Source of the DNA: CBDHDJ01 sp965261645
Lineage (GTDB): Bacteria; Pseudomonadota; Alphaproteobacteria; SHVV01
Assembly: GCA_965261645.1 (NCBI GenBank)
Contig: CBDHDJ010000003.1
Location: 558,001-622,000, forward strand
DNA: 64,000 bases
Direction: 5' to 3'
Positions 36,862 through 45,639 of this stretch are shown here, one piece after another; position 1 is the stretch's first letter, and the number at the start of each line of letters is the position of its first letter. The position numbers were made by a program, and so were the translations under genes. The notes below the pieces were generated by a model, which saw only the letters and a list, made by a program, of their open reading frames with translations, was not told where the DNA came from and did no database searches.

Positions 36862-37786
36862 GCTGGCATTTCCTTCGGGTGCAATCGGCGGGACTTACGC
36901 GCCGGTCGCGGCGCTTGGCCTCGCCCGGTATACCCTCATCGCGACTGGTCGGCACGCCGTCTGACAGATAGCGCCATGCGGTTGGCCGGGGCCAATCAGT
37001 CCGGGCGCGTTTGGGCCAGATGCGTGGCGCGAGCTGGTGATCCGGCGGAAACGGATCGCCTTCGCTCAGCCCATAGTCCAAGCTGATTTCCATGCCGCGG
37101 CCCGGCGGGATCAAGGCGTAGCGGGCATCGTCGCCGAATAGATTGAAGCTGATGGCGCGGCGGACCCGGTCGGTCCTGTTGGGACCGGCGCCGTGCACCA
37201 TGAGGGCGTGAGAGGCGATGCAATCGCCCGGCTCGGTGACGAAATGAATGATGTCGTACGCATCGCGCAGATTATCGAAATCCGGCACCCGCTCGCGGCC
37301 CGGCCTGACGTCCTTGGGCGCGCTGCCATCGAAGGGCTCGGGCTCGAATATGTGTCCCCAACTATGCGAGCCCCTGACGAACTCGACGGCGCCGTTGTCT
37401 TCGGTCGCGCGATCGACCCCGATCCACAGGTTGCAAATCTGCCGGCCGGAGATTTGCAGGTAGGGCTGGTCCTGATGCCAGGGTGTGAGCGATTCCGAAT
37501 GCGGCTCCTTCACCCAGAAATTGTCGTAGAGGTAGCTTGCGGTCGTCGAGCGCATCACCGAGGCGGCGATTTCGCCGAGCGGCGAATCGAACACAAGCTC
37601 GCGGACCGCGTCGTTGACCGGCCACACGAAATTGCGGGTGTCGTAGCGGCCCGGTGTCTCCTCGATCGCGGCGCCAATCCGCGCGACCCAGTCGGCATCG
37701 AACATCGGCCCGAGGCAGACCACGCCGTTGCCCTCGAAGGTGCGGATGTCGTCCTCGGTCACCGGCCGCGGCGGCGAGCGGTTCAT
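36824..37786 (-). CDS. phytanoyl-CoA dioxygenase (PhyH)-family protein
   Basis: 320 residues from the ATG at 37786 (MNRSPPRPVTEDDIRTFEGN), chosen because it aligns with its two paralogues. Catalytic LTPWHQDQPYLQ and MVHGAGPNRTDRVRRAISF are intact. The C-terminus runs 38 bp into the start of the next gene, a longer tail than its paralogue. The IS1380 copy ends 4 bp before the start codon, so the native promoter and ribosome-binding site are gone and any expression must come from the IS. Confidence 0.88.
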   Translation of the reverse strand: MNRSPPRPVTEDDIRTFEGNGVVCLGPMFDADWVARIGAAIEETPGRYDTRNFVWPVNDAVRELVFDSPLGEIAASVMRSTTASYLYDNFWVKEPHSESLTPWHQDQPYLQISGRQICNLWIGVDRATEDNGAVEFVRGSHSWGHIFEPEPFDGSAPKDVRPGRERVPDFDNLRDAYDIIHFVTEPGDCIASHALMVHGAGPNRTDRVRRAISFNLFGDDARYALIPPGRGMEISLDYGLSEGDPFPPDHQLAPRIWPKRARTDWPRPTAWRYLSDGVPTSRDEGIPGEAKRRDRRVSPADCTRRKCQHEPISPAPDHRG

Positions 37787-37790
37787 CTCA

Positions 37791-39440
37791 GCTGGGATTC
37801 CCCATGTTGGAACCGATCCACGCGGGAAAGCGTGCCAAAATCGTTCCGGATTGGCAAGCCGCTTGCTGCTGACGGTCGGCGTTGGCCACGTGCGCGATAG
37901 AGGGGGCTGGGGGCCCTGGCGGCGTCCGATATTGGGTTCGACACGACATTCGAGACGCACCGGTCCCGTGATCGGCCAGCGGTGATCGGGCTGCCGACGG
38001 TCATGCCGGACTTGGATTCGGTCTGAGCCGGTCGATGCGGCGCAGGATATCGGCGAACAGGTCACGGGGGATGGCGACCTCGGCCATCTGGAACGTGACG
38101 TAGCGCCCGTGGCGGACGATCTTCGCGCCGATCTTGATGAGCTTCTCCCGTAGGCTGGTCAGTGACCACTGTTCCACGGCATCGGGCAACGCCAGGGTGC
38201 GCATGAAATTACCGAGGTTGTAGGCCAGCGCGTGAAGCTGCAGCCGGACGGCGTTGTGGTCGAACCTGCGGCACGACAGCCGGGTCCACTTGATGGCGTT
38301 CTTGCCTTCCTTGATGTGCTGTTCCGCCGTGCCGCGCTGATTGTAAAAGGCGACGACGCGCTCAGCACGGCGCGAGAGGTTGGTCACGATAAAGCCGACG
38401 CGCGGGTACAGCTCACCTGGATGCCACTCGACCTTGGCGACGACCCGACGGGGCTTCGTCCAAGTGGCAGCCCGATAGCTGAAGTTGGCGTAATACCGGC
38501 GCACGTCCTTGGGCGGTCTGCCGACGGGGCGCTTGAGCAGATGGCCGATGCTGTCCTGGAGCACTCTGTTAGCCGGCAGGCGGATCGCGTACCTGAAGCC
38601 TTCGGCTTCGAGGAACTCGTAAATCCCGGGCAATGCAAACGCAGCATCTCCTCGGAAGTAGCGCCGAAGCAGCCTGTCTCGATAACGAGCAACAACCGGC
38701 TCGAGCACGTCGCGCCATTCGTGGGCGCTGTGCACGTTGCCGGGGCGAAGCGCGCAGCGCTCCAGATCGCCAAACTGGTTGAACACGAACAGCGGATGAT
38801 AGCAGGTGCAGCCGAAATGGCCGTTGTAGGCCGTGCCTTCCTGCTCGCCATGGGTCGGGCTAACGGAGCTGTCCATGTCGAGCACGATGATCTTCAGCCG
38901 GTTCCGTGCATGCACTCGGTCGATCCAGACTCCCGGAAGAGCGGTGAGCGTGGCGAGGTTGTCGTCGATTGTCAGCAACTCAGTCTCGAACCGGCCCATC
39001 TGGCTGGTCGATGCGCCGCCGCGCTCGACAGCCTTGCCGCCGACGACCCACCGCATCGCGGGATCGCGCCCGAGCCGGTCGGCGTCGTTCACATCCTCGT
39101 ATCCGGCGAGCCGTCCAAAGACGGATTGGCGAAGCAGACCGACGACACCGTGCCAACCGTTCTTGCCGGTCCTGCTGTCAGCTAGGACATCACTCGCCAG
39201 TACGGTCAGGCCCAGGGCATCGTCGAGTTCGCGGTAGGCGAGCAGGCCGGCGTCGCATGTGACCCGCGAACCGTGGAACTCCAGCTTCAGCCTTCGGTCG
39301 AAACAGGGCCGAAGTGGGCTGCGATCCGATTCACCCTCCGGGTTCCGCATCCGAGCCACCTCCACCTGATATAAGCCGCTGATTCTTATACCAGAATCAG
39401 ACCAAGACCGCATCACATGGATCAGTCACGTGGGAAATGC
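37791..39440. mobile_element. IS1380-family insertion sequence, copy 1
   Basis: 1650 bp shared base for base, with few changes, with 57108-58757. Ends are imperfect inverted repeats (GCTGGGATTCCCCATGT; GCATTTCCCACGTGAC). It sits between the dioxygenase start and the stop codon of DUF1640 copy D. Flanks: CTCA left, TTTA right of the GGG at 39441-39443. Confidence 0.88.
38001..39416 (-). CDS. IS1380-family transposase, copy 1
   Basis: 471 residues. IS1380 DDE core: KIIVLDMDSSVSPTHGEQEG, RYFRGDAAFALPGIYEFLEA, YNQRGTAEQHIKEGKNAIKW (E). N-terminal part starts near MRNPEGE (39350) or upstream. The same family includes ISEcp1. About 210 bp of IS sequence lie between its stop and the adjacent dioxygenase gene. 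Confidence 0.92.
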   Translation of the reverse strand: MMRSWSDSGIRISGLYQVEVARMRNPEGESDRSPLRPCFDRRLKLEFHGSRVTCDAGLLAYRELDDALGLTVLASDVLADSRTGKNGWHGVVGLLRQSVFGRLAGYEDVNDADRLGRDPAMRWVVGGKAVERGGASTSQMGRFETELLTIDDNLATLTALPGVWIDRVHARNRLKIIVLDMDSSVSPTHGEQEGTAYNGHFGCTCYHPLFVFNQFGDLERCALRPGNVHSAHEWRDVLEPVVARYRDRLLRRYFRGDAAFALPGIYEFLEAEGFRYAIRLPANRVLQDSIGHLLKRPVGRPPKDVRRYYANFSYRAATWTKPRRVVAKVEWHPGELYPRVGFIVTNLSRRAERVVAFYNQRGTAEQHIKEGKNAIKWTRLSCRRFDHNAVRLQLHALAYNLGNFMRTLALPDAVEQWSLTSLREKLIKIGAKIVRHGRYVTFQMAEVAIPRDLFADILRRIDRLRPNPSPA

Positions 39441-39444
39441 GGGT

Positions 39445-39894
39445 TTAGAGGAGTTTGAACGCGGCGACGATCATGGCGGCGATCCCGAGATTGGCGCCGA
39501 CAACCCACTTGATGATGTCGCTCTTGCCGAGGGCTATCAGTTTCTCGGTCTCCTGCCGCAGCGTCTCGATGTTGGCGCTGGTCGCCGCGATGCCGGCCTT
39601 GGTTTCTTGCCGCAACGTCTCGATGCTGGCGTTGGTCGCTGCGATGTCGGCCTTGGTTTCTTGCCGCAACGTCTCGATGCTGGCGTTGGTCGCTGCGATG
39701 TCGGCCTTGGTTTCTTGCCGCAACGTCTCGATGCTGGCGTTGGTCGCCGCGATGCCGGCCTTGGTAGCGAGGTTGCGTTCCAGCAACCGGACCCGCTGAC
39801 GCACCACCGTCTCAGCCTGGGGCTCCGGCATGCCGGAATTCACCAGTTCCTGGATGTCCTCGTGCGTGTCGAATATGAGCGCCGAGTCCGCCAT
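39445..39894 (-). CDS. DUF1640-type coiled-coil membrane protein, copy D (149 aa)
   Basis: Constant 77 residues plus four tandem 18-residue units (TKADIAATNASIETLRQE; 54-bp DNA repeats at about 39565-39780, two of them identical). IS1380 copy 1 ends immediately at its stop codon, so the usual downstream flank is missing. Upstream region (39895-40030) is the conserved one. Confidence 0.85.
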   Translation of the reverse strand: MADSALIFDTHEDIQELVNSGMPEPQAETVVRQRVRLLERNLATKAGIAATNASIETLRQETKADIAATNASIETLRQETKADIAATNASIETLRQETKAGIAATSANIETLRQETEKLIALGKSDIIKWVVGANLGIAAMIVAAFKLL

Positions 39895-40063
39895 GGCCCA
39901 AATATAAGATCACTCTACGTCCTGAGTATACTTCGAATCTCTGAATCTTGTGCAAACCCGTGCCGCCCGGATGATGTACGGGAGTTTGTGCCGGGCGCTC
40001 AAGGAGGCACTTGAGGGCGCAGTGGCAGCTACCGCCGTTGACTGATGATGGAGTTGGTCGAGC

Positions 40064-40813
40064 TCAAGCGTGCACATGGCCGCGTTGACCTTCCGAGCCA
40101 CCGTCGATGTGCCGATCGTGTGACAGTCGCGCTTTGCCGGCTTTGGCGATCCGCCATATTGCGGCGGGCGGCATGTTCATCGCCGCGCACCCGGCCTTAC
40201 GGCACTCGAGACCCAGCCGTGCACAGGCGAGGGCCAGATGCCGCGCGCAGGTGTACTGCACAAATGCTCCGCCTTCGGGCACCGCATCGAGGCTCGCCTG
40301 GACGATCGCCTCGCGCTCACTCGCTCGCATGTTGCGAAGCGGAAGCGGGGAGACCACTACCGAAGCTGGGCCTGCGAACTCCCGGGCAAGAATAACGCTG
40401 ATCTGTGCCGCCTCACCCCTGACGACGGCCGCGCGCGGAAACCTTCGCTTGAGCCACCGGCACATCTCCCGGTCCCGTTCGATGAGAATCAACTCTTGCT
40501 CTCCGATCCCCCTCTCGATCAGCGCCTGGGTGATACTTCCGGTCCCGCCGCCGAGTTCGACCACCGGCCCCTCGCCCCGTCTCGCCTCCACGCTCGCCTA
40601 TGCCATCGCCCGGGCAAGCGGCTTCGCACTCGGCATGATCCCCCCGATCCGGTACGGGCTCGACGCCCAACGCCAGATGAAGAACGCGAGCCCGCCCCAT
40701 CCGATACCCGCTCTCCCTATCCGGATACTCACCTCGTCAAAGGTCCCCTTCAGACACCCGCCTACGCCGGTTGGGAGGCCGCAGTGTGTGGCGAATCGTC
40801 CTCCGTAATTCAT
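40064..40813 (-). pseudogene. PmtA-like phospholipid N-methyltransferase with amber codon
   Basis: N-terminal part (WRWASSPYRIGGIMPSAKPL, ARAMA) ends at a TAG at 40596-40598. The same frame continues as ASVEARRGEGPVVELGGGTG with the SAM-binding loop, LILIERDREMCRWLKRRFP, and VVVSPLPLRNMRASEREAIV. The pieces fit one bacterial PmtA/rRNA-adenine-dimethylase-like protein of about 230 residues. A GTG restart at 40591 would give only the catalytic part. Likely inactive. Confidence 0.7.
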
Positions 40814-40904
40814 GGCGTGCGATGCTGTTCCACCTTATACAACTACACAGCGGGCGGCGACGCAGTATGCAGTCTGACCGAACGGTCAAGTAAAGGAGTA
40901 GGCG

Positions 40905-41180
40905 ATGGCCGATGATCTGAAACACCTGGACGAGCACAGTGGCGAAATCCACGAACTGGTTGAAACCCTGGTGCAAAACCATCTGTTCGAAGCCGCCAAC
41001 GCGAACCAGTATTGTCCCAAGTGCGTAGCCGTCACCTTGCTGGAATGGGCCACCTTCGCAGCAACATGCGCGGGTGCCACTGTCGGTGAGATCACGGGCG
41101 CCATCGCCAACGGTGCCGCCATGGGCGAAGGAGAAACCGAACGGATGGAGACGGAGATCGCCCGCGTGACGCAGCATTAG
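40905..41180 (+). CDS. hypothetical protein, possible two-cysteine helical protein
   Basis: 91 residues behind an AAAGGAG site 8 nt upstream, so translation is likely. Helical N-terminus (KHLDEHSGEIHELVETLVQN), a CPKC pair, then a weakly hydrophobic alanine/glycine segment (FAATCAGATVGEITGAIANG). No family recognised. Just downstream the phrase GCGTGACATGTA-(T/C)-CGGG is repeated twice (41185-41220). Confidence 0.55.
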   Translation: MADDLKHLDEHSGEIHELVETLVQNHLFEAANANQYCPKCVAVTLLEWATFAATCAGATVGEITGAIANGAAMGEGETERMETEIARVTQH

Positions 41181-41373
41181 TTGAGCGTGACATGTATCGG
41201 GCGTGACATGTACCGGGTACCCGCGCACGCTTGTCGCAGCTGCGCGCCCGCAACGCCAATTCCAGCCTCTGCCGTGTCACGCTCCTGAACAGCTTTTCCG
41301 AACCCGCGCCGGGCTCCCCGGCGTCCGGCGGCCGTTTCGCGTTAACAACTGACCAGTTTACCCATGGCCCTGA

Positions 41374-41817
41374 TCACCGCCGGGCCGGCCGGCGCGCACT
41401 CCGTTGCGCGGTGCCGATGATGCGATCAACGTGCGCCCGTGAGAGTCTAAACTGCCGGGCGATGGCCGCTGGCTTAACACCGGCTTCGAACGCGGCCTGG
41501 ATGATTCTCTGCTGACCCGGCGGCAACGAAACCGGCCGGTCTTTCGCCTTGGTCCCCGGCGCTGAGCCACCCGCCGGCGACTTCTTCACTCCTGAACGCT
41601 CCGGTGCAACCGCGCCGGTGCCAGACTGGCGGCCTCGGCGGCGCGCCTCGGCGGCAACCGATCTCAGCAAGGCGTCGAACTGCGCATCGTCAAGATGTTT
41701 CAACGCGGCCCCCAAATCGGCCGGCAGGGCATAGCGCGGCGGCGCGGCATCACCCGAACTCGCAGACTTTGACGGGAACGAATCGGCCGGCCGTGATGTT
41801 GCGCGTTTCCGCGACAT
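41374..41817 (-). CDS. helix-turn-helix protein of unknown role
   Basis: 147 residues from the ATG at 41817. Basic, low-complexity N-terminus (MSRKRATSRPADSFPSKSAS), a helical middle (LGAALKHLDDAQFDALLRSV) and a C-terminal HTH of the resolvase/Hin type (IIQAAFEAGVKPAAIARQFR, LSRAHVDRIIG). No catalytic domain, so it may be a small DNA-binding regulator. No partner gene is visible. Confidence 0.6.
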   Translation of the reverse strand: MSRKRATSRPADSFPSKSASSGDAAPPRYALPADLGAALKHLDDAQFDALLRSVAAEARRRGRQSGTGAVAPERSGVKKSPAGGSAPGTKAKDRPVSLPPGQQRIIQAAFEAGVKPAAIARQFRLSRAHVDRIIGTAQRSARRPARR

Positions 41818-42029
41818 GGCCTGAAAGTGGCAGAACCGGACTAGCACGGCAACACCGTCTGCTCGCCACGCTGCAGGACGATGCCGGGCATTCCGGGCGC
41901 GGCTCCCGCCGTCCAAGGAACTGCCCCGCCAGAAACACGCATTCCTTACCCGAACCCTAAGCATAGGCCCGTATCGGCGGCGGCCGTTCCGCTGCGATCC
42001 CCTGTGGCGCCAGCACGCCGCCGAGAGGG

Positions 42030-42119
42030 CGTGGTTGGCCGTGAGGCGGGGCGGCGGATGGACCCTCGAGGGGGCGCCACCTCGCCGTTCGCAACCACGG
42101 ATCCATGGGAGACGGCAAA
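42030..42119 (+). promoter_or_regulatory. conserved leader of the small orphan gene (intact locus)
   Basis: A diverged version of the leader (GGCGGCGGATGGACCCTCGA, then TTCGCAACCACGGATCC) with GGGAGACGGC before the ATG. Conservation of GGCGGATGGA and TCGCAACCAC in all four copies marks the core. Confidence 0.4.
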
Positions 42120-42443
42120 ATGCAGACGGTGAAGGCACTTCGCGGTAACGCGCGCACATTCCTTACTCACATGTTCGGCCGCGGTCTCGATGACGATCGC
42201 TACGTGATCGAGCGGTTCCAGTCGATGGTCGACGGCGAGATCCGCCGCCGGCGCGGCAACGGGGCGTCGAAGAAGGGCCGGGGCAAGGGTTCCCGCGAGA
42301 TCGTCTCCCTGAGAACCGTCCAGCGGATGAGGCCCGAGCGCGACGAGATCATCATCTGCACGGGCGTCAACTGCACCAACCTCGGCGTGCAATATTGGGG
42401 TGATCGAGCGGTGGGCCTGTTCGTAAACGCCAAGTATCGCTGA
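42120..42443 (+). CDS. small orphan protein, intact full-length member
   Basis: 107 residues: RTFLTHMFGRGLDDDRYVIE, KKGRGKGSREIVSLRTVQRM, RPERDEIIICTGVNCTNLGV, QYWGDRAVGLFVNAKYR. This is the only member in the window without a RIT and defines the normal C-terminus and the empty target site (TATTGGGGTGATC). Basic, soluble, unrecognised. The zinc-ribbon gene expected behind it is replaced by an IS1111-type element and a scrap. Confidence 0.7.
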   Translation: MQTVKALRGNARTFLTHMFGRGLDDDRYVIERFQSMVDGEIRRRRGNGASKKGRGKGSREIVSLRTVQRMRPERDEIIICTGVNCTNLGVQYWGDRAVGLFVNAKYR

Positions 42444-42544
42444 TCTGCGGTCCCCCAGGGACGATGGGATGGACGCCTCCCCCCGACGGCATCGCGATGT
42501 GCCAAGGTGGTGTCGCATTCAACCCCCTGAAGGAGGAGGCGTCC

Positions 42545-43573
42545 GTGGAACAGGTTAGCATCATCGGGATTGATCTCGCGAAGAACAGTTTTCAGGTGCA
42601 TGGAGCGCATTCGGACGGATCCGTTGCGTTCCGCAGGAAGCTGACGAGGGCCAAGGTCATGCCATTTCTGACGTCGCAATCGCCCTGCATGGTGGCGATG
42701 GAGGCCTGCGCGGGCGCGCATCATTGGGGCCGGGAAATCGGGGGGCTCGGCCACCAGGTGAAATTGATCCCTCCGATCTACGTGAAACCGTTCGTCAAGC
42801 GCCACAAGAACGACGCGGCCGATGCGGAGGCGATCTGCGAGGCGGCCTCGCGTCCCACCATGCGCTTCGTGGCGGTGAAGACGGAGGCGCAGCAGGCTCG
42901 GGGAATGATCTTCCACACGCGCGACCTTCTGGTGCGGCAACGCACGCAGACGATCAATGCGCTGCGGGGTCATCTGGCCGAGTTCGGCGTCATCGCTCCC
43001 CAGGGGCCGGTTCATGTCCACCGGTTGGCCCTGGCGATCGAAGCACCGGAGCCTGGGCTGCCGGAAACGGTCTGCGAGATGGGTCGGCTTCTGCTCGAAC
43101 GGATCGCCGGGCTCGATGCGCAGATCAAGGGCCTTCAGAAGGAGATACACGCGAACGCGCGCCAGGATGAGGAGGCGAAACGGCTGATGACGATTCCGGG
43201 CATCGGCCCAATCTGTGCATCGGCGATTCAAGCCTTCGCTCCGCCAATGGAGAGCTTCCACCGCGGCCGCGACTTCTCCGCCTGGCTGGGCCTCGTGCCG
43301 CGCCAGCACACGACAGGCGGCAAGCCGAGGCTCGGCAAGATGTCGAAGATGGGCCAGCGCGATCTCAGACGGCTGCTGGTCCTCGGCGCGATGGCGGTCA
43401 TCCAACAGGCGGCTCGTCGCGGCGCGCCGGAGGGCTCATGGCTGGCCCGGATGCTGGCGCGCAAGCCGAAGATGGTTGTTGCCGTCGCACTGGCCAACCG
43501 AATGGCGCGCATCGCCTGGGCGGTAATGACGAGAAAGGAGAGCTACCGCGCTTCGGAGCTGGCGTCTGCCTGA
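42545..43573 (+). CDS. IS110/IS1111-family transposase (DEDD)
   Basis: 342 residues from a GTG at 42545 with AAGGAGGAGG 7 nt upstream. DEDD domain: SIIGIDLAKNSFQVHG (first D), VAMEACAGAHHWGREI (E), HKNDAADAEAICEAA (D, D). Tnp_IS116 domain: LMTIPGIGPICASAIQAF with the S nucleophile, RDFSAWLGLVPRQHTTGGK. Complete. Confidence 0.93.
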   Translation: MEQVSIIGIDLAKNSFQVHGAHSDGSVAFRRKLTRAKVMPFLTSQSPCMVAMEACAGAHHWGREIGGLGHQVKLIPPIYVKPFVKRHKNDAADAEAICEAASRPTMRFVAVKTEAQQARGMIFHTRDLLVRQRTQTINALRGHLAEFGVIAPQGPVHVHRLALAIEAPEPGLPETVCEMGRLLLERIAGLDAQIKGLQKEIHANARQDEEAKRLMTIPGIGPICASAIQAFAPPMESFHRGRDFSAWLGLVPRQHTTGGKPRLGKMSKMGQRDLRRLLVLGAMAVIQQAARRGAPEGSWLARMLARKPKMVVAVALANRMARIAWAVMTRKESYRASELASA

Positions 43574-43828
43574 AGAGGTAGAGGTCGGCCGGAAGTCGTC
43601 GGGGATGTGAGCAGGTCGGAGGGCGTGTAAGGGCAAACGGTCAACGAGACGGGATCGGGAAAACCAGTGGCCGGACATGGCGCGTTGAAGCCCGCGGGGA
43701 CGATTTTGGACCCGATCCGCGTATCTCCATACAGGCCAGCGGCGTATGTCCTGCCGCATCAACAGGCCGGATAGACGACTGCACCTGACCACATGCACCG
43801 AGCCGTTCGAAGAAAATGCTTGCATCCA
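43574..43828 (+). ncRNA. candidate bridge RNA region of the IS1111-type element
   Basis: Non-coding stretch between the transposase stop and the right inverted repeat. IS110-family elements express a structured guide (bridge) RNA from a non-coding end, and in the IS1111 group this is thought to be downstream of the transposase. I see G-rich stretches (GGTCGGCCGGAAGTCGTCGG) but have not folded it. Type inferred from family only. Confidence 0.35.
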
Positions 43829-43841
43829 GGGAGGCGTCCAT

Positions 43842-44034
43842 AGACGTTCGGCCGGGCTTCGCCGGGCGGACGCCCTTCGCCATGACCACAACCGCGGAGG
43901 GAAGGAACATGCCATACAACCAATCCGCACCGGACACCTTAATGGCCGATCTAGCAATCGCTCCAACACACACGAGTCGTTTCCGGCGCGCTCCCGTGAG
44001 CGCACTAAATTCATTGATGGCGCAGTGGTATTAG
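43842..44034 (+). pseudogene. zinc-ribbon gene leader and first codons fused to a repeated tail
   Basis: The leader hairpin (GGCCGGGCTTCGCCGGGC) and GGAGGGAAGGAACATGCCATA are those of the zinc-ribbon gene, whose first codons MPY survive at 43909. Then the frame runs straight into the repeated segment SAPDTLMADLAIAP...SRFRRAPVSALNSLMAQWY. The whole zinc-ribbon part is missing, so this is a deletion joint. Confidence 0.5.
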
Positions 44035-44546
44035 AGGAGTTTGAACGCGGCGACGATCATGGCGGCGATCCCGAGATTGGCGCCGACAACCCACTTGATG
44101 ATGTCGTTCTTGCCGAGGTCTATCAGTTTCTCGTTCTCCTGCCACAGCGTCTCGATATTGGCATTGGTCGCCGCGATGTCGGCCTTGGTTTCTTGCCGCA
44201 ACGTCTCGATGTTGGCGTTGGTCGCCGCGATGTCGGCCTTGGTTTCTTGCCGCAACGCCTCGATATTGGCCTTGGTTTCTTGCCGCAGCGTCTCGATATT
44301 GGCGTTGGTCGCCGCGATGTCGGCCTTGGTTTCTTGCCGCAACGTCTCGATGTCGGCCTTGGTTCCTTGCCGCAACGCCTCGATATTGGCGTTGGTCGCC
44401 GCGATGTCGGCCTTGGTGGCGAGGTTGCGTTCCAGCAACCGGACCCGCTGACGCACCAAGGTTTCGGCCTGGGGCTCCGGCATGCCGGAATTCACCAGTT
44501 CCTGGATGTCCTCGTGGGTGTCGAATATGAGCCCCGATTCCGCCAT
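44031..44546 (-). CDS. DUF1640-type coiled-coil membrane protein, copy C (171 aa, longest)
   Basis: 77 constant residues plus a 94-residue array made of 18-, 11-, 18-, 11-, 18- and 18-residue units (TKADIAATNANIETLRQE and TKADIETLRQE types). N-terminus MAESGLIFDTHEDIQELVNS, C-terminal helix WVVGANLGIAAMIVAAFKLL. Downstream of NYN copy 2 on the same strand, as in copy A. Confidence 0.85.
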   Translation of the reverse strand: MAESGLIFDTHEDIQELVNSGMPEPQAETLVRQRVRLLERNLATKADIAATNANIEALRQGTKADIETLRQETKADIAATNANIETLRQETKANIEALRQETKADIAATNANIETLRQETKADIAATNANIETLWQENEKLIDLGKNDIIKWVVGANLGIAAMIVAAFKLL

Positions 44547-44847
44547 GTCCCCAATATAAGATCACTCCGCCGCCTGAGTATACTTCGAATCGCCGAACCT
44601 TGTGCAAACCCGTGCCGGCCCGGATGATGGACGGGAGTTTGTGCCGGGCGCTCAAGGAAGCACTTGAGGGCGCAGTAGCGTCTACGGACGGAACGTGCAG
44701 CCCGAACCGCGCGGGGCTTTGTCAAGTTAACCGGATTCACACCGAAATCTCGTTAAATTGTCGATCGCTGCTCTACGCAATTTGAATGGCTTAGCCTCAT
44801 GGAGAAATGCCGAAAACAGCCTGCAATCAGTTACCTTGACAATGCCC

Positions 44848-45618
44848 TCATTTGCCTTTGCCTGCCGCCGCTTTCCCTGCCGCCTTGCGGCCTGCCTCCT
44901 TGCGGCGGATATGAACCGCCGCGCCCGGCCCCTTCCTGATCTCGAAACCGCCGGATTTCGCGACAAGCGTGCTCAGGTTCGGGCACCCGTAGGTGCGCGC
45001 ATCGAAGTCCGGCGCCGCGCCGACAATCCGGCTGCCGACGCCACCGAGATTTACCCAACCGTCATCGTCGGAGTCCTCGATCGCCCTGGCGATGATCTTC
45101 ACGGCCTTTGATGGAGGCTCCTTCTTCGCCGCAGCCGGAGACGCCGCCTCGCCGTTCTCCTTGTCCGCTCCGGCCTCCATCAGGTTGTCGACATAGATGA
45201 ACCGGTTGCAGGCGCTACGGAACGCCTCCGGCGTCTTGCGCTCGCCGAAACCGTAGACCACGAGCCCGTCCTCCCTGAGACGCTGCGCCAGACGGGTGAA
45301 GTCGCTGTCGGAACTGACGAGGCAGAAGCCGTCGAGCTTGCCCTTGTGCATCAGGTCCATGGCGTCGATCACTAGCGCGATGTCGGAGGCATTTTTGCCC
45401 GTTGTGTTGCTACGCTGCTGATGCTGCAGGATCGCGAGCGACTGTATCTCCTTGTTCCAGCCGGCAAGTCGTGTGCCCGAGAAATCGCCGTAGATGCGCC
45501 GCACATTGGCTTCGCCCAGCTTGACGATCTCCTCGAAGATCGCGTGCGCATGGCGCGCGCTGGTATTGTCGGCGTCGATCAGAACCGCCAAGCTCTGCGA
45601 TTGCGGTTTTTCCGGCAT
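44848..45618 (-). CDS. NYN domain protein with C-terminal LOTUS (OST-HTH) domain, copy 2
   Basis: 256 residues, about 96% identical to 10694-11449 (DN-TSARHAHA, DDGWVNLGGVG), with five extra residues in the basic tail (KEAGRKAAGKAAAGKGK). Same gene order: DUF1640 behind it, orphan gene divergent ahead of it. Predicted RNA nuclease. Confidence 0.9.
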   Translation of the reverse strand: MPEKPQSQSLAVLIDADNTSARHAHAIFEEIVKLGEANVRRIYGDFSGTRLAGWNKEIQSLAILQHQQRSNTTGKNASDIALVIDAMDLMHKGKLDGFCLVSSDSDFTRLAQRLREDGLVVYGFGERKTPEAFRSACNRFIYVDNLMEAGADKENGEAASPAAAKKEPPSKAVKIIARAIEDSDDDGWVNLGGVGSRIVGAAPDFDARTYGCPNLSTLVAKSGGFEIRKGPGAAVHIRRKEAGRKAAGKAAAGKGK

Positions 45619-45639
45619 GGCCGCTCCCGGCAGACGTCA

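Larger units (their letters stand above)
42469..43841. mobile_element. IS110-family element, IS1111 group
   Basis: 13-bp subterminal inverted repeats ATGGACGCCTCCC (42469-42481; complement 43829-43841). Such repeats mark the IS1111 group, while IS110 proper lacks them. It lies in the hairpin-bearing spacer between the orphan gene and the zinc-ribbon gene leader. A 255-bp non-coding 3' region follows the transposase. Confidence 0.85.

Noticed and set aside
39565..39780. Regular 54-bp repeats that could be mistaken for a CRISPR-like array
   Set aside because: The units are contiguous, coding, in frame and lack unique spacers; they encode the DUF1640 coiled coil.
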